DNA of 64,000 nt from NCBI RefSeq assembly GCF_037996645.1, contig NZ_JBBMXV010000002.1:310001-374000 (forward strand). The letters are read 5' to 3'. Positions within the stretch are counted from its first letter, which is position 1; the number at the start of each line of letters is the position of its first letter. The position numbers were made by a program, and so were the translations under genes. Positions 40,625 to 49,550 of this stretch are shown here, piece by piece. The notes below the pieces were generated by a model, which had not been told where the DNA came from, did not search any database, and was given only the letters and a program-made list of their open reading frames with translations. The DNA comes from Halalkalicoccus tibetensis (GTDB lineage: Archaea > Halobacteriota > Halobacteria > Halobacteriales > Halalkalicoccaceae).

Positions 40625-41932
40625 TCAGGCCGAGAAGTCCGCGAGCGACGCCTGGACGCCCGCGACCATCTCCGAGGAACGCCGGAGGTCGCTCGACGAG
40701 ACGGGGAGATGTGACTCGACGCCCCGAACGGCGTCGTGGAAGGTCTCCGCGACCCCGCTCTCGCCCTCGAAGGCGTCCCGGACGCTCTCGCGGATCTGCC
40801 ACACGCCCACGGGAGCCCAGTACTCGTCGGAGACGTGTCTCAGTACCAGCACCTTCGCCTGGCGGCCGATCTCCTCCAGATACTCGAGGGCCGCGAGCCG
40901 GGTCGCATAATAGGCGCCGGCCGTGCCGCCGTCGACGTATTTCGTTCGGCCCTCGTAGCCCTCGTGGTCGCTCGCGACCCACACGTCCGAGTCGACGGGG
41001 TTCCAGACGCTGCCGGGCGCCTTCATCTCGACGAGCTCGAACTCCCAGTTGCCCGGGGTCAGGATCGCCCAATAGCGATTGCCCATGTACTCGCTCGAGA
41101 ACACCCGCGTCTGGTCGACGCTTGGGTTCGAGCGGATCGAGCCCCGGAGGAACTTCCCGATCGTGTCGTCGACGGCGGTGATCGACCAGCGGGTCGGGAC
41201 CAGCCGCCGGGTCTCGGCCTCGCCCAGCGCGCCCGCCGAGAGGATGCGGTTGATCTCGTAGACGTCGAATCCCCGTCGGTAGAGGTAGGTCATCGCGCCC
41301 TCGGCGCGCCAGTCGTCGTCCTCTAAGGTCTTCTCGACGGCCCGCGGGACGTGGGGGTTCTCGGTCAGGGTCGCGGACTCGGCGCCCGTCCGGGGGCCCC
41401 GTGGCGCGGCAGTGTCGCCGTCCGGGAAGTCGAAGTCCAGTCGGGAGTCCGAGAGGCCGATCTCGACGTCGACGGGCCGGTCGGCGATCGCGACCTCGCG
41501 CTGGGTGCCGACGAAGCCGTCCCAGACGTCGTGGACGTTCGGGGAGCCGGTCTTGGCGGTGGTCGGGCTCTCCCCGACCGAACGGACGTCGGTGAAGCGG
41601 TTGGCGTTCAACAGCCCGGTCCGGCGCTGGACGACGTCGTCGATCGAGAGCCCCTGGCGGTACCAGCCGCTGTCGGTGGCGTACTGCTCGGCGTGGTCCT
41701 CGTCGCCGACCGGCGAGAGCAGGCCGGTCGACACCTGCGGGTAGTTCGAGTGGCCGACGAAGATCGAGGGGGCGGTCGAGCCGACCAGCGAGTCCCCCGA
41801 GAGGGCGTCTGAGAAGCGGTCCTCGACCTCGTCGAGGTACTGCGTGATCCCGTAGGACTTCTCGCGGGCGAGGCGGCGGCGCTCGGCGGCCTCGTCGCGT
41901 TCGAACCCCTCGAGGTACTCGTCGAGTCGCAT
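40625..41932 (-). CDS. nreA: NreA, archaeal DNA repair protein with PCNA-interaction motif
   Basis: 435 residues with the Nre-family body: SGDSLVGSTAPSIFVGHSNYP near 45-65, ANRFTDVRS, GSPNVHDVWDGFVG, HVPRAVEKTLEDDDWRAEGA (about 195-214), and KAPGSVWNPVDSDVW. The C-terminus carries a PIP-like motif Q427-x-x-L430-x-D-F433 for binding the PCNA sliding clamp, as known for the Haloferax protein. NreA acts in mitomycin C damage repair. The protein is soluble and nuclear-body-free. It lies downstream of TFB on the same strand. Confidence 0.85.
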   Translation of the reverse strand: MRLDEYLEGFERDEAAERRRLAREKSYGITQYLDEVEDRFSDALSGDSLVGSTAPSIFVGHSNYPQVSTGLLSPVGDEDHAEQYATDSGWYRQGLSIDDVVQRRTGLLNANRFTDVRSVGESPTTAKTGSPNVHDVWDGFVGTQREVAIADRPVDVEIGLSDSRLDFDFPDGDTAAPRGPRTGAESATLTENPHVPRAVEKTLEDDDWRAEGAMTYLYRRGFDVYEINRILSAGALGEAETRRLVPTRWSITAVDDTIGKFLRGSIRSNPSVDQTRVFSSEYMGNRYWAILTPGNWEFELVEMKAPGSVWNPVDSDVWVASDHEGYEGRTKYVDGGTAGAYYATRLAALEYLEEIGRQAKVLVLRHVSDEYWAPVGVWQIRESVRDAFEGESGVAETFHDAVRGVESHLPVSSSDLRRSSEMVAGVQASLADFSA

Positions 41933-42037
41933 TCGACGTTTATAGGACGCGAAGCGGCTTGAACGTTCGGCTGGCGGGCGCTCGGGGGCGATCCGCGCCG
42001 GGGCACGGAGCGCGAAACGGCCGGCGAGAGCGACGGG

Positions 42038-43009
42038 TCAGCTGTGGATGCCCATCGCCTCGATCTGTTCCTGATAGCGGTTCCGGATGGTGACTTCCGT
42101 CACCTGCGCGACGTCGGCGACCTCGCGCTGGGTCTTCTTCTCGTTACAGAGAAGCGAGGCGGCGTAGATCGCCGCCGCCGCGTAGCCCGTGGGGGACTTG
42201 CCCGACAGCAGGCCCTCCTCGGCGGTCTTCTCGATTATCTCGTTGGCCTTCGACTGTACCTCCTCGCTGAGTTCGAGTTCGGAGCAGAATCGGGGGACGT
42301 ACTTCTTGGGATCGACGGGACGCATCTCGAGGCCGAGCTCCTGGGAGATATACCGATAGGTCCGGCCGATCTCCTTTCGCTCGACCCGCGAGACCTCGCT
42401 GATCTCCTCCAAGCTCCGGGGAATGCCCTCCTTGCGACACGCCGCGTACAGCGCCGCGGTGGCGACGCCCTCGATCGAGCGCCCGCGGATGAGGTCCTCG
42501 GAGAGCGCCCGGCGATAGATCACCGAGGCGACCTCCCGGACCGAGCGGGGGACGCCGAGCGCGCTGGCCATGCGGTCGATCTCGCTGAGTGCGAACTGGA
42601 GGTTTCGCTCGCCGGCGTCCTTCGTGCGGATGCGCTCCTGCCACTTTCGCAGTCGGTGCATCTGGCTGCGTTTCTTCGAGGAGATCGACCGGCCGTAGGC
42701 GTCCTTGTCCTTCCAGTCGATCGTGGTGGTCAGCCCCTTGTCGTGCATCGTCTGGGTGGTCGGCGCGCCCACCCTCGATTTGCTCTGGCGCTCGGAGTGG
42801 TTGAACGCCCGCCACTCGGGCCCGGGGTCGATGTTCCCCTCCTCGACGACCAGGCCGCAGTCATCGCAGATGAGTTCACCCCGATCGGAGCTCTTGACGA
42901 GGTCGTCGGACCCACACTCCGGACAGGTGCGGACCCCTTCGTCCTCCTGGGCTCCCTCGGGTTGCTCCGTCTCGTGCTCGCGCTCCCGCTGACGGGTGGA
43001 CCGTGTCAT
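42038..43009 (-). CDS. tfb: transcription initiation factor TFB
   Basis: 323 residues. The zinc ribbon has C29, C32, C48 and C51 ([19 protein letters not shown]). The B-reader/linker follows ([19 protein letters not shown]). Two cyclin-like repeats with HTH (about 130-210 and 225-320) contain [20 protein letters not shown] and [18 protein letters not shown] binds BRE and TBP and recruits RNA polymerase. Haloarchaea have many TFB paralogues, so this may be a specialised one. Two TATA-like TTAAG sites precede it. Confidence 0.92.
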   Translation of the reverse strand: MTRSTRQREREHETEQPEGAQEDEGVRTCPECGSDDLVKSSDRGELICDDCGLVVEEGNIDPGPEWRAFNHSERQSKSRVGAPTTQTMHDKGLTTTIDWKDKDAYGRSISSKKRSQMHRLRKWQERIRTKDAGERNLQFALSEIDRMASALGVPRSVREVASVIYRRALSEDLIRGRSIEGVATAALYAACRKEGIPRSLEEISEVSRVERKEIGRTYRYISQELGLEMRPVDPKKYVPRFCSELELSEEVQSKANEIIEKTAEEGLLSGKSPTGYAAAAIYAASLLCNEKKTQREVADVAQVTEVTIRNRYQEQIEAMGIHS

Positions 43010-43013
43010 CGCA

Positions 43014-43045
43014 CTTAAATAGTAGTGGAACCGGTGTACTTAAAC
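43014..43045 (-). promoter_or_regulatory. paired TATA-like elements upstream of tfb
   Basis: CTTAAAT at 43014-43020 and CTTAAAC at 43039-43045 (top-strand reading). The second is centred 33 nt from the tfb ATG, the first only about 8 nt. The distal one is the better core promoter. The proximal one may mark a second site or autoregulatory TBP/TFB binding. Confidence 0.4.
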
Positions 43046-43187
43046 CCTTGGGCAGGTTCGAGTCCCGACTCAAAGGACGGAATCCGTGGAGGGGCGAATT
43101 CTCCCGGAAAGAGGTGCCAGCGGGCCGATATCGGGCGGCGGACGGAGACCAGAACGGCTATAGTCGAGAACCGGCCAGCGTCAGACA

Positions 43188-43781
43188 ATGCCGTCCCTCC
43201 CCCACGATCCCGACGAGGCCCGCGAGAAGCTGGAGGCCGCCGGGGCGACCGTCTCGGCGGGCAACACCGACCACGAGCGCTGGCGCGCGACGCTGGGCGA
43301 CGCGAACGCGGTCGCCTACGAGGACACGGTCGTCGTCCAGGGCGCCCGTCCCGCCGACATCGAGTCGGTGCTCCGGGAGGCCGGCGGGCGGGTCCACTGC
43401 TACTTCGACGGTGGCAGCCGGGGCAACCCCGGCCCGGCGGCGATCGGTTGGGTGCTCGTCTCGGGCGACGGGATCGTCGCCGAGGGGGGCGAGCGGATCG
43501 GCGAGACGACGAACAACCGCGCGGAGTACGAGGCGCTGATCCGGGGGCTCGAGGCCGCCCGCGAGTACGGGTTCGACGAGGTGGAGATCAACGGGGACTC
43601 ACAGCTCGTGGTCAAGCAGGTCCGCGGCGAGTGGGACGCCAACGACCCCGGGATGCGCGAACGGCGCGTCCGGGCCCGCGAGCTGCTGTCGGGGTTCGAG
43701 GAGTGGTCGATCACGCACGTTCCGCGGGAGGTAAACGAGCGCGCGGACGAACTCGTCAACGAGGCGTTCGAGAATGGCTGA
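43188..43781 (+). CDS. rnhA: ribonuclease HI (archaeal type)
   Basis: 197 residues. The RNase H domain begins near 70. Catalytic acidic residues are Asp74 (CYFDGGSRGNPGPAAIG), Glu113 (NNRAEYEALI), Asp137 (INGDSQLVV) and Asp187 (EVNERADELVN). It cleaves the RNA of RNA/DNA hybrids. The first 65 residues form a separate alpha/beta extension (GATVSAGNTDHERWR) common to haloarchaeal copies. It is divergent from tfb across 178 nt and overlaps the following gene by 8 nt. Confidence 0.9.
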   Translation: MPSLPHDPDEAREKLEAAGATVSAGNTDHERWRATLGDANAVAYEDTVVVQGARPADIESVLREAGGRVHCYFDGGSRGNPGPAAIGWVLVSGDGIVAEGGERIGETTNNRAEYEALIRGLEAAREYGFDEVEINGDSQLVVKQVRGEWDANDPGMRERRVRARELLSGFEEWSITHVPREVNERADELVNEAFENG

Positions 43782-44328
43782 GCTACCCGAGGAGACGGTC
43801 GAGGAGGCGACGCGACTGACGAGGCTCGCGCGACGGGCGAGCGACCCCGACGAGGCGGCGGCCTACCGCGCGCACCGTGAGGAACTGCTCTCCGAACACG
43901 GCTTCACCGCCCGCGTCCGCGAGGAGGACGCGACGGCGACGCTGGTGCTCCATCCCGACGGGTGGATCGAGGACGGGACGATCCGCCCCGACCGGGTCGA
44001 CGACACCGATCGGGCGATCGAGGTGCAGGTCGCCGGTCCTGAGAGCCCCGATGACTGGGACGCGGTCGAGAAGCACAACCGCGCGGTCGCCCGCCGGGTC
44101 CGGGAGGCCCACGGCGAGGTCCACGGGGAGAACGCCGAGGCGTTCGCCGACTTCATGGGCAACCACTACGCGAAGCCGGTCGAGCAGGCGACCCCGGAGG
44201 AGCGAGCGGAGTTCCTCTCGGAGTACTTCGTGCGGAACGCGTGGCCGAGCGAGGAACAGAAACGGCGCATCGAGCGGTCGCTACAGCACGTGGAGGCGGC
44301 CGCGAAAGCCGATCCGGATCGGCGTTAG
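43774..44328 (+). CDS. RNase HI-linked haloarchaeal protein (DUF7108-like)
   Basis: 184 residues, acidic and helical, matched from memory to DUF7108 without certainty. Features are an EATRLTRLARRASDPDEAAAY helix pair at 10-30, a small strand block (TATLVLHPDGWIEDG) near 55-70, and an RREAHGEVHGENAEAF-like helix, then FMGNHYAKPVEQATPEER (about 125-143). It shares an 8-nt overlap with rnhA, so expression is coupled. A role alongside RNase HI in nucleic acid metabolism is a guess from context. Confidence 0.65.
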   Translation: MAELPEETVEEATRLTRLARRASDPDEAAAYRAHREELLSEHGFTARVREEDATATLVLHPDGWIEDGTIRPDRVDDTDRAIEVQVAGPESPDDWDAVEKHNRAVARRVREAHGEVHGENAEAFADFMGNHYAKPVEQATPEERAEFLSEYFVRNAWPSEEQKRRIERSLQHVEAAAKADPDRR

Positions 44329-44684
44329 TCGTGCGCGGCAACCAGGTCGCCGACGTCCTCGGCGCGCTCCTCGTCGGTGATGAGCTTCGAGAAGACCCAG
44401 TTGAGCTGGCCCAGAACCGTCTCGTAGCCGTCGTCGGTGAGCTCGTACTGGTTGGTGCGCTTGTCCAGCTCGCTTTTCGCGACCAGGTCGCGCTCGACCA
44501 GGTCGTCGAGGTTTGGGTAGAGCCGGCCGTGGTTGACCTCCGTGTCGTAGTAGCTCTCCAGTTCGCGCTTGATCGCCAGCCCGTACATCGGCTCCTCCGC
44601 GAGGATCACGAGGATGTTGTGCTGGAACGCGGTCAAATCGTGTGCCGTCTGCTGGGTGCCCGGAACAGATTGTGCCTCTGACAT
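44325..44684 (-). CDS. PadR-family transcriptional regulator
   Basis: 119 residues from the ATG at 44684, which is set by a TATA box 27 nt upstream; longer in-frame starts run through that promoter. The winged-helix core is LTAFQHNILVILAEEPMYGL...IKRELESYYDTEVNHGRLYPN (two adjacent segments), with the PadR H-G-R-L-Y-P motif and the LVERDLVAKSELDKRTNQYEL wing. It probably binds as a dimer through its C-terminal helix. It is divergent from pyrophosphatase across an AT-rich 196-nt gap and may control itself or that gene. Confidence 0.85.
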   Translation of the reverse strand: MSEAQSVPGTQQTAHDLTAFQHNILVILAEEPMYGLAIKRELESYYDTEVNHGRLYPNLDDLVERDLVAKSELDKRTNQYELTDDGYETVLGQLNWVFSKLITDEERAEDVGDLVAAHD

Positions 44685-44707
44685 CGCTATAGAACATGTC
44701 ATCCCGC

Positions 44708-44714
44708 TATTTAA
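44708..44714 (-). promoter_or_regulatory. TATA box of the PadR-family gene
   Basis: TTAAATA on the coding (minus) strand, centred 27 nt before the ATG at 44684. It supports the short start of that gene and leaderless transcription. Confidence 0.6.
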
Positions 44715-44880
44715 CACTTGCCAACCATTCCATTTATTTCTGTTGAAAATATAACTTGTTACCCACAAACATCATAAATTGAATATTGATTAGCGGATAA
44801 TGTTTTATACCGGACATGATTGGGGAACGGCCGGAGTGTCGAAAGGACTTTTTTCCCGCCCTGAGCAGGTCGAGGTGCAT

Positions 44881-45414
44881 ATGAGCAACCTCTGGGAGGA
44901 CTTGGAGACCGGACCGAACCCGCCCGAAGAGATCTACGCGGTCGTCGAGTGTCTCAAGGGCGAGCGCAACAAGTACGAGTACGACAAGGACATTCCGGGC
45001 GTGATGCTCGATCGGGTGCTCCACAGCAACGTCCACTACCCCTCGGACTACGGCTTCATCCCGCAGAGCTACTACGACGACGAGGACCCCTTCGACGTGC
45101 TCGTGCTCGTCGAGGACCGGACGTTCCCCGGCTGCGTGATCGAGGCGCGTCCCGTCGCGCTGATGGGGATGGACGACGACGGCGAGCAGGACGACAAGGT
45201 GATCGCCGTCCCGACCGAGGACCCCCGGTTCGACCACATCGAGGACCTCGAGGACATCCCTCAGCAGACGATCGACGAGATCGACGAGTTCTTCTCGACG
45301 TACAAGAACCTCGAGGAGGGCAAGGAGGTCGAGACGCTGGGCTGGGAGGACCGCGAGGCCGCCTACGACGCGATCGAGCACTCCCAGGAGCTCTACGAGG
45401 AGCAGTTCGGCTGA
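44881..45414 (+). CDS. ppa: inorganic pyrophosphatase
   Basis: 177 residues from the ATG at 44881; an earlier in-frame ATG at 44800 runs through promoter-like AT-rich DNA. Family I PPase signature D-E-D-P-F-D-V (YYDDEDPFDVLVL, near 75), metal-binding aspartates and the catalytic NKYEYDKD and SDYGFIPQSY segments are present. It hydrolyses pyrophosphate to drive biosynthesis in the cytoplasm. A TATA-like GTTTTATACC lies at 44797-44806, giving a leader of about 50 nt, and the gap is shared with the PadR-family gene. Confidence 0.9.
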   Translation: MSNLWEDLETGPNPPEEIYAVVECLKGERNKYEYDKDIPGVMLDRVLHSNVHYPSDYGFIPQSYYDDEDPFDVLVLVEDRTFPGCVIEARPVALMGMDDDGEQDDKVIAVPTEDPRFDHIEDLEDIPQQTIDEIDEFFSTYKNLEEGKEVETLGWEDREAAYDAIEHSQELYEEQFG

Positions 45415-45497
45415 TACCCACGAGTAATCACCGTCCGCCGTTCGGATGTGTTATAATTATGGGTAATCTTTTGAACGTCCGGGACCTACGATGTCGT

Positions 45498-45614
45498 ATG
45501 GCAGCACGCACAGCCGCGGTGGGTCTCGCCCACCCGACAGTCGTCCCGACGAACTTCGACGCCGAAAGCGAGACGGAGGCCCGAGGCGACGAGGGCGCCG
45601 GCAGCGACCGGTAG
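45498..45614 (+). CDS. possible 38-residue protein
   Basis: A short frame MAARTAAVGLAHPTVVPTNF followed by an acidic tail (SETEARGDEGAGSDR). A good TATA candidate TTATAATTA at 45451-45459 lies 40-45 nt upstream, giving an 18-nt leader. An in-frame ATG at 45459 would lengthen it by 13 residues but overlaps that TATA box. No family recognised. It could be an unstructured small protein or a leader of the AlkP-superfamily gene 50 nt further on. Confidence 0.4.
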   Translation: MAARTAAVGLAHPTVVPTNFDAESETEARGDEGAGSDR

Positions 45615-45664
45615 CACGGGACGTGAAACGAAGCTTCTTGTAGGGGACGCCAGTAGAGGGGGGC

Positions 45665-47008
45665 ATGGGTCTCTTCGATCGGATACGCGGCGGCGAAGAA
45701 AAGCCCCGCGTCGCGTTCGTCGGTATCGACGGTGTCCCGTATTCGCTCCTTTCCGAGCACCCCGAGGAGTTCCCGAACTTCGCGGCGATCGCCGACGAGG
45801 GGACCGCCGAGGCGATCGAGAGCATCGTCCCGCCCGAATCGAGCGCCTGCTGGCCCTCGCTGACGACCGGACAGAACCCCGGCGAGACCGGCGTCTACGG
45901 CTTTCAGGACCGCGAGAACGGTTCCTATGACACCTACGTCCCGATGGGTCGGGACGTCCAGGCCGACCGGCTCTGGGACCGGGTCACCGATGCCAGCCGG
46001 AAGGCGACGGTGATGAACGTCCCCGTGACCTTCCCGCCCCAGCGCACGGTCCAGCGGATGGTCTCGGGTTTCCTCTCGCCCGGGCTGGAGAAGGCGGCCT
46101 ACCCCGACGAGCTCGGCGAGACGCTCTCGGGGCTCGACTACCGGATCGACGTCAACGCGAAGCTCGGCCACGACGAGGACAAACGGGAGTTCATCGAGGA
46201 CGCCCACGCGACGCTCGACGCGCGCTACGAGGCCTTCTCGCACTACATCGCCGAGGACGACTGGGACCTCTTCTTCGGCGTCTTCATGACCACCGACCGG
46301 GTCAACCACTTCCTCTTCGAGGACTACGAGGAGGAGGGCGAGTACTACGACGAGTTCATGGAGTTCTACCGGAAGCTCGACGGCTACATCGGCGATCTCC
46401 GGGAGAGCCTCGCAGACGACGTCACGCTCGTGGTCGCGAGCGACCACGGCTTCACGACCCTCGACTACGAGGTCCACTGCAACCAGTGGCTCGCCGAGGA
46501 GGGGTGGCTCTCCTTCGAGGACGACGACCACTCCGAACTGGGCGACATCGCGACCGACGCGAAGGCGTACTCGCTGATCCCCGGGCGCTTTTACATCAAC
46601 CTCGAGGACCGAGAGCCGCGGGGAAGCGTCCCGCAGGAGGAGTACGATGCGGTCCGCGACGAGCTCAAGGCCGACCTCGAGGCCCTCGAGGGGCCCGACG
46701 GCCGGAAGGTCTGCGAGCGCGTCGTCGAGAAGGAGGACGCCTTCCGGGGCGAGCACGACGACATCGCGCCGGACCTGGTGGCGATCCCCTCCCATGGCTT
46801 CGACCTCAAGTCGGGCTTCAAGGGTCACGGCGAGGTCTTCGGGAAGGGGCCGCGAAACGGGATGCACAGCTTCGACAACGCGACCCTACACATCGACGGC
46901 GAGGCGTCGATCAGCGACGCCAACCTCTACGACATCGCGCCGACGATCCTCGACCTGATGGAGGTCGAGTACGACCGCGGCGAGTTCGACGGCGCGAGCC
47001 TGGTCTGA
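45665..47008 (+). CDS. alkaline-phosphatase-superfamily phosphodiesterase/nucleotide pyrophosphatase
   Basis: 447 residues of the type I phosphodiesterase/AP superfamily. Metal site 1 Asp is in FVGIDGVPYSLL (near 21), the nucleophile in PESSACWPSLTTGQNPGETG (about 57-76), the Asp-His pair in VVASDHGFTTLD (near 262) and a late His in FKGHGEVFGKGPRNGMHSF. Haloarchaeal relatives hydrolyse phosphodiester or phosphonate bonds; the substrate is unknown. No signal peptide is seen, so it is likely cytoplasmic. It follows a short putative ORF by 50 nt. Confidence 0.85.
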   Translation: MGLFDRIRGGEEKPRVAFVGIDGVPYSLLSEHPEEFPNFAAIADEGTAEAIESIVPPESSACWPSLTTGQNPGETGVYGFQDRENGSYDTYVPMGRDVQADRLWDRVTDASRKATVMNVPVTFPPQRTVQRMVSGFLSPGLEKAAYPDELGETLSGLDYRIDVNAKLGHDEDKREFIEDAHATLDARYEAFSHYIAEDDWDLFFGVFMTTDRVNHFLFEDYEEEGEYYDEFMEFYRKLDGYIGDLRESLADDVTLVVASDHGFTTLDYEVHCNQWLAEEGWLSFEDDDHSELGDIATDAKAYSLIPGRFYINLEDREPRGSVPQEEYDAVRDELKADLEALEGPDGRKVCERVVEKEDAFRGEHDDIAPDLVAIPSHGFDLKSGFKGHGEVFGKGPRNGMHSFDNATLHIDGEASISDANLYDIAPTILDLMEVEYDRGEFDGASLV

Positions 47009-47053
47009 GCGCGGACCGACGGTATTCTTCAACCCCGGCCCCGTAGCCCGGGT

Positions 47054-47482
47054 ATGCTCTATCGCGATCTCGACGGGAGCGAGGCCGAGAGCCCCGAGGA
47101 CCTCAGAGAACAGTACGAGGCGGAACTCGCCGGCGTGATCGATGAGGTCGGCGTCGAGCACGCAGCTGAGGAGACGGGGATCGACGAGGACACCCTGGCG
47201 GCGCTCGCGGCGGGCGAGTCGCCCGAGCTCACCGTCGAGGAGGCTTGCGGTATCCTCGCGCTCTCCGAGGACGAGCCCGACGCCGAGATCGTCCGTGCGG
47301 AGGTCGAGGACCGTCTTCTGCTGGGTATGACCACCGCCGTGCTCGACGTCGACACCATCGCGGCGAACCTCGATAGCGACCTCTCGGGCAAGGAGGTCCA
47401 CCAGCGCGTCGAGGGTCGCGCGCCGATGACGCTCGCGGAGTACGCCGAGATCCACCAGTTCATCGGGGAGCGAAAGCGCTGA
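47054..47482 (+). CDS. DUF5791-type haloarchaeal protein
   Basis: 142 residues, strongly acidic, all helical in appearance. The region EELRE...YEAELAGVIDEVGVEHAAEETG (about 20-44) resembles a cro/C1-like HTH, with EEACGILALSEDEPDAE and MTLAEYAEIHQFIGE also visible. I match it from memory to DUF5791. Its last base overlaps the ATG of the SDR gene, so translation is coupled. Perhaps a DNA-binding or chaperone-like small protein; no evidence for the target. Confidence 0.65.
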   Translation: MLYRDLDGSEAESPEDLREQYEAELAGVIDEVGVEHAAEETGIDEDTLAALAAGESPELTVEEACGILALSEDEPDAEIVRAEVEDRLLLGMTTAVLDVDTIAANLDSDLSGKEVHQRVEGRAPMTLAEYAEIHQFIGERKR

Positions 47483-48360
47483 TGCGGGTCGCCATCCTGG
47501 GCTGTGGCTACGTGGGAATCGAGCTCGGCCGCCAGCTCCTCGCACGCGGCCACGAGCCGATCGGGGTCCGCCGATCGTCGGAGGGCTGTGAGGCGATCGA
47601 GGACGCGGGCTTCGAGGCGATGCGGGCGGACGTCACCGACAGCGAGGCGCTCTCGCGGGTGCCCGACGTCGACGCGATCGTCTTCGCCGCGAGCTCGGGG
47701 GGTCGGGGCGCCGAGGCCGCCCGCGGGATCTACGTCGAGGGGCTTCGGACCGCCATCGAACAGTTCGCGGGCCGCGCCGACCCGCCCGACCGCCTGGTCT
47801 ACACCTCTAGCACCGGCGTCTACGGCGATCACGGCGGCGACTGGGTCGACGAGGCCACCCCGACGGAGCCGACCACCGAGAAGACCCGCGTACTGCGAGA
47901 GGCCGAGGAGGTGGCCCTCGACTCGCCCGTCACGGGCACCGTCGTGCGGTTTGCGGGGCTGTACGGGCCCGACAGGTACCGACTGGAGCGGTATCTGGAG
48001 CGACCCGTGACCGAGGGCTACCTGAACATGATCCACCGCGACGACGCCGCCGGGGTCGTGCGCTACCTCCTCGAGGAGGACCTCGCGCGCGGCGAGACCG
48101 TACTGGCCGTCGACGACGAGCCCGTCGGCAAGTGGGGGTTCGCCGACTGGCTCGCCGAGCAGTGCGGCCTGCCCGAGCCGCCCAAGGAGACCAAGGAGGA
48201 ACGGCTGGCCGACGACGACCTCTCGGAGCCCGCCCGCCGGCGGATCCTCACGAGCAAGCGCTGTTCGAACGAGAGGCTCCGCGAGCTGGGTTACGAGTTC
48301 TCGTACCCGACCTTCCGGGAGGGGTATCGCGAGGCGGTGAAGGCCTACCCGAGCCGGTAG
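47482..48360 (+). CDS. NAD-dependent epimerase/SDR family protein
   Basis: 292 residues, extended/atypical SDR. The N-terminal cofactor loop is LGCGYVGIELGRQLLARG (about 5-22), and the active-site area reads LVYTSSTGVYGDHGG (about 108-122) with Y near the usual YxxxK spacing replaced by a YGD turn. The conserved GLYGPDRYRLERYLERP segment follows. Relatives include YeeZ-type NAD(P)-binding proteins of unknown substrate. It overlaps DUF5791 by one base. The start is ATG, directly preceded by the DUF5791 TGA. Confidence 0.78.
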   Translation: MRVAILGCGYVGIELGRQLLARGHEPIGVRRSSEGCEAIEDAGFEAMRADVTDSEALSRVPDVDAIVFAASSGGRGAEAARGIYVEGLRTAIEQFAGRADPPDRLVYTSSTGVYGDHGGDWVDEATPTEPTTEKTRVLREAEEVALDSPVTGTVVRFAGLYGPDRYRLERYLERPVTEGYLNMIHRDDAAGVVRYLLEEDLARGETVLAVDDEPVGKWGFADWLAEQCGLPEPPKETKEERLADDDLSEPARRRILTSKRCSNERLRELGYEFSYPTFREGYREAVKAYPSR

Positions 48361-48398
48361 GGCCGACAGTATATCCCGTCCGGGGCGGTACTCTCCCC

Positions 48399-49487
48399 AT
48401 GGCGACCGCAGACGGCACCTGGGCCTACCGGGACCGCTTCGGCGACGAGTTCGGCCGGACCTACTTCAGGCGCTTCGGCGACGGCGTCGTCTCCAGTTTG
48501 GGGATCGGCACCTACCTGGGCGAGCCGACCGACGTGGTCGACGACGAGTACGAAGAATCGATCACGACGGCCCTGGAGAACGGCTGTAACGTCCTCGACA
48601 CCGCGATCAACTACCGCCATCAGCGAAGCGAGCGAGTGGTGGGACGGGCCCTCGCCGAGGCCGACGTCGAGCGCGAGGAGGTGCTCGTCGCGACCAAGGG
48701 CGGCTTCCTCCCCTTCGACGGCGAGCGACCCGCAGACCCGGGCGAGTACGTCCGCGAGGAGTACGTCGAGCCGGGGATCGTCCCCCGCGAGGAGCTGGTC
48801 CGGGGCAGCCACTGCATCGCGCCCGGGTTCATCGAGAACCAGCTCGATCGCTCCCTCGACAACCTCGATCTGGGGGCGATCGATCTCTACTACGTCCACA
48901 ACCCCGAGGCCCAGCTGGAGGAGCGCTCCCGGAAGGCGGTCTACGACCGGCTCGAGGAGACGTTCACCCGACTCGAGGAGCGCGTCGCGGCGGGCGATCT
49001 CAGGTATTACGGCGTGGCGACCTGGGACGCCTTCCGGGTGCATCCCGAGCACGCGAACCACCTCTCGCTGCCCGAGGTCGCCTCGCGGGCGCGGGCGGCG
49101 GCGAAGGAGGCGGGCAACACCGCGACGCACCTCCGGGCGATACAGCTGCCGTTCAACGTCCACATGGCCGACGGGTTCACCGTCGAGGCCCACGAGGGGG
49201 CGGAAGGGGCCGAAAGCGCGCTCTGGTTCGCCCAGAAGGCGGGGCTGAACGCCTTCGCGAGCGCGAGCATCGGACAGGGCCGGCTCGCGGAGGGACTGCC
49301 CGAGTCGGTCGCGGAGCGCCTGGAGGGCGAGTCATCGGCGGGGAAGGCGATCAACTTCGCGCGCAGCGCGCCGGGGGTGACGAGCGCGCTCGTCGGGGCG
49401 AGTAGTAGAGAACACGTCCGCGAGAACCTCGACGCCTGTCGGTTCGACCCGATGGGCGCGGAGGCGTTCGACCGGGTGTTCGAGTAG
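48399..49487 (+). CDS. aldo/keto reductase, larger haloarchaeal type
   Basis: 362 residues from the ATG at 48399. AKR signatures are SSLGIGTYLGEP, NVLDTAINYRHQRSERVVG (catalytic Asp and Tyr), VLVATKGGF (Lys) and IDLYYVHNPEAQL (His). It is longer than the first AKR of this window and closer to the AKR-like family that spans TadA-type extensions, with an extra insertion near 105-130 (EEYVEPGIVPREELVRG). A TATA-like CAGTATATCC (48367-48376) is about 27 nt before the ATG. NADPH-dependent carbonyl reduction is expected. Confidence 0.85.
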   Translation: MATADGTWAYRDRFGDEFGRTYFRRFGDGVVSSLGIGTYLGEPTDVVDDEYEESITTALENGCNVLDTAINYRHQRSERVVGRALAEADVEREEVLVATKGGFLPFDGERPADPGEYVREEYVEPGIVPREELVRGSHCIAPGFIENQLDRSLDNLDLGAIDLYYVHNPEAQLEERSRKAVYDRLEETFTRLEERVAAGDLRYYGVATWDAFRVHPEHANHLSLPEVASRARAAAKEAGNTATHLRAIQLPFNVHMADGFTVEAHEGAEGAESALWFAQKAGLNAFASASIGQGRLAEGLPESVAERLEGESSAGKAINFARSAPGVTSALVGASSREHVRENLDACRFDPMGAEAFDRVFE

Positions 49488-49550
49488 GGGACGCGGCAAC
49501 CCCGGCGCGTTCCGAAAACGTTGGGGCCCGCCCGCGTCTCGGGTGCGGTA

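Noticed and set aside
44800-44880. Longer N-terminus for pyrophosphatase (ATG 44800)
   Set aside because: It would be encoded by the AT-rich promoter region and lacks conservation-like sequence; the ATG at 44881 begins the family N-terminus.
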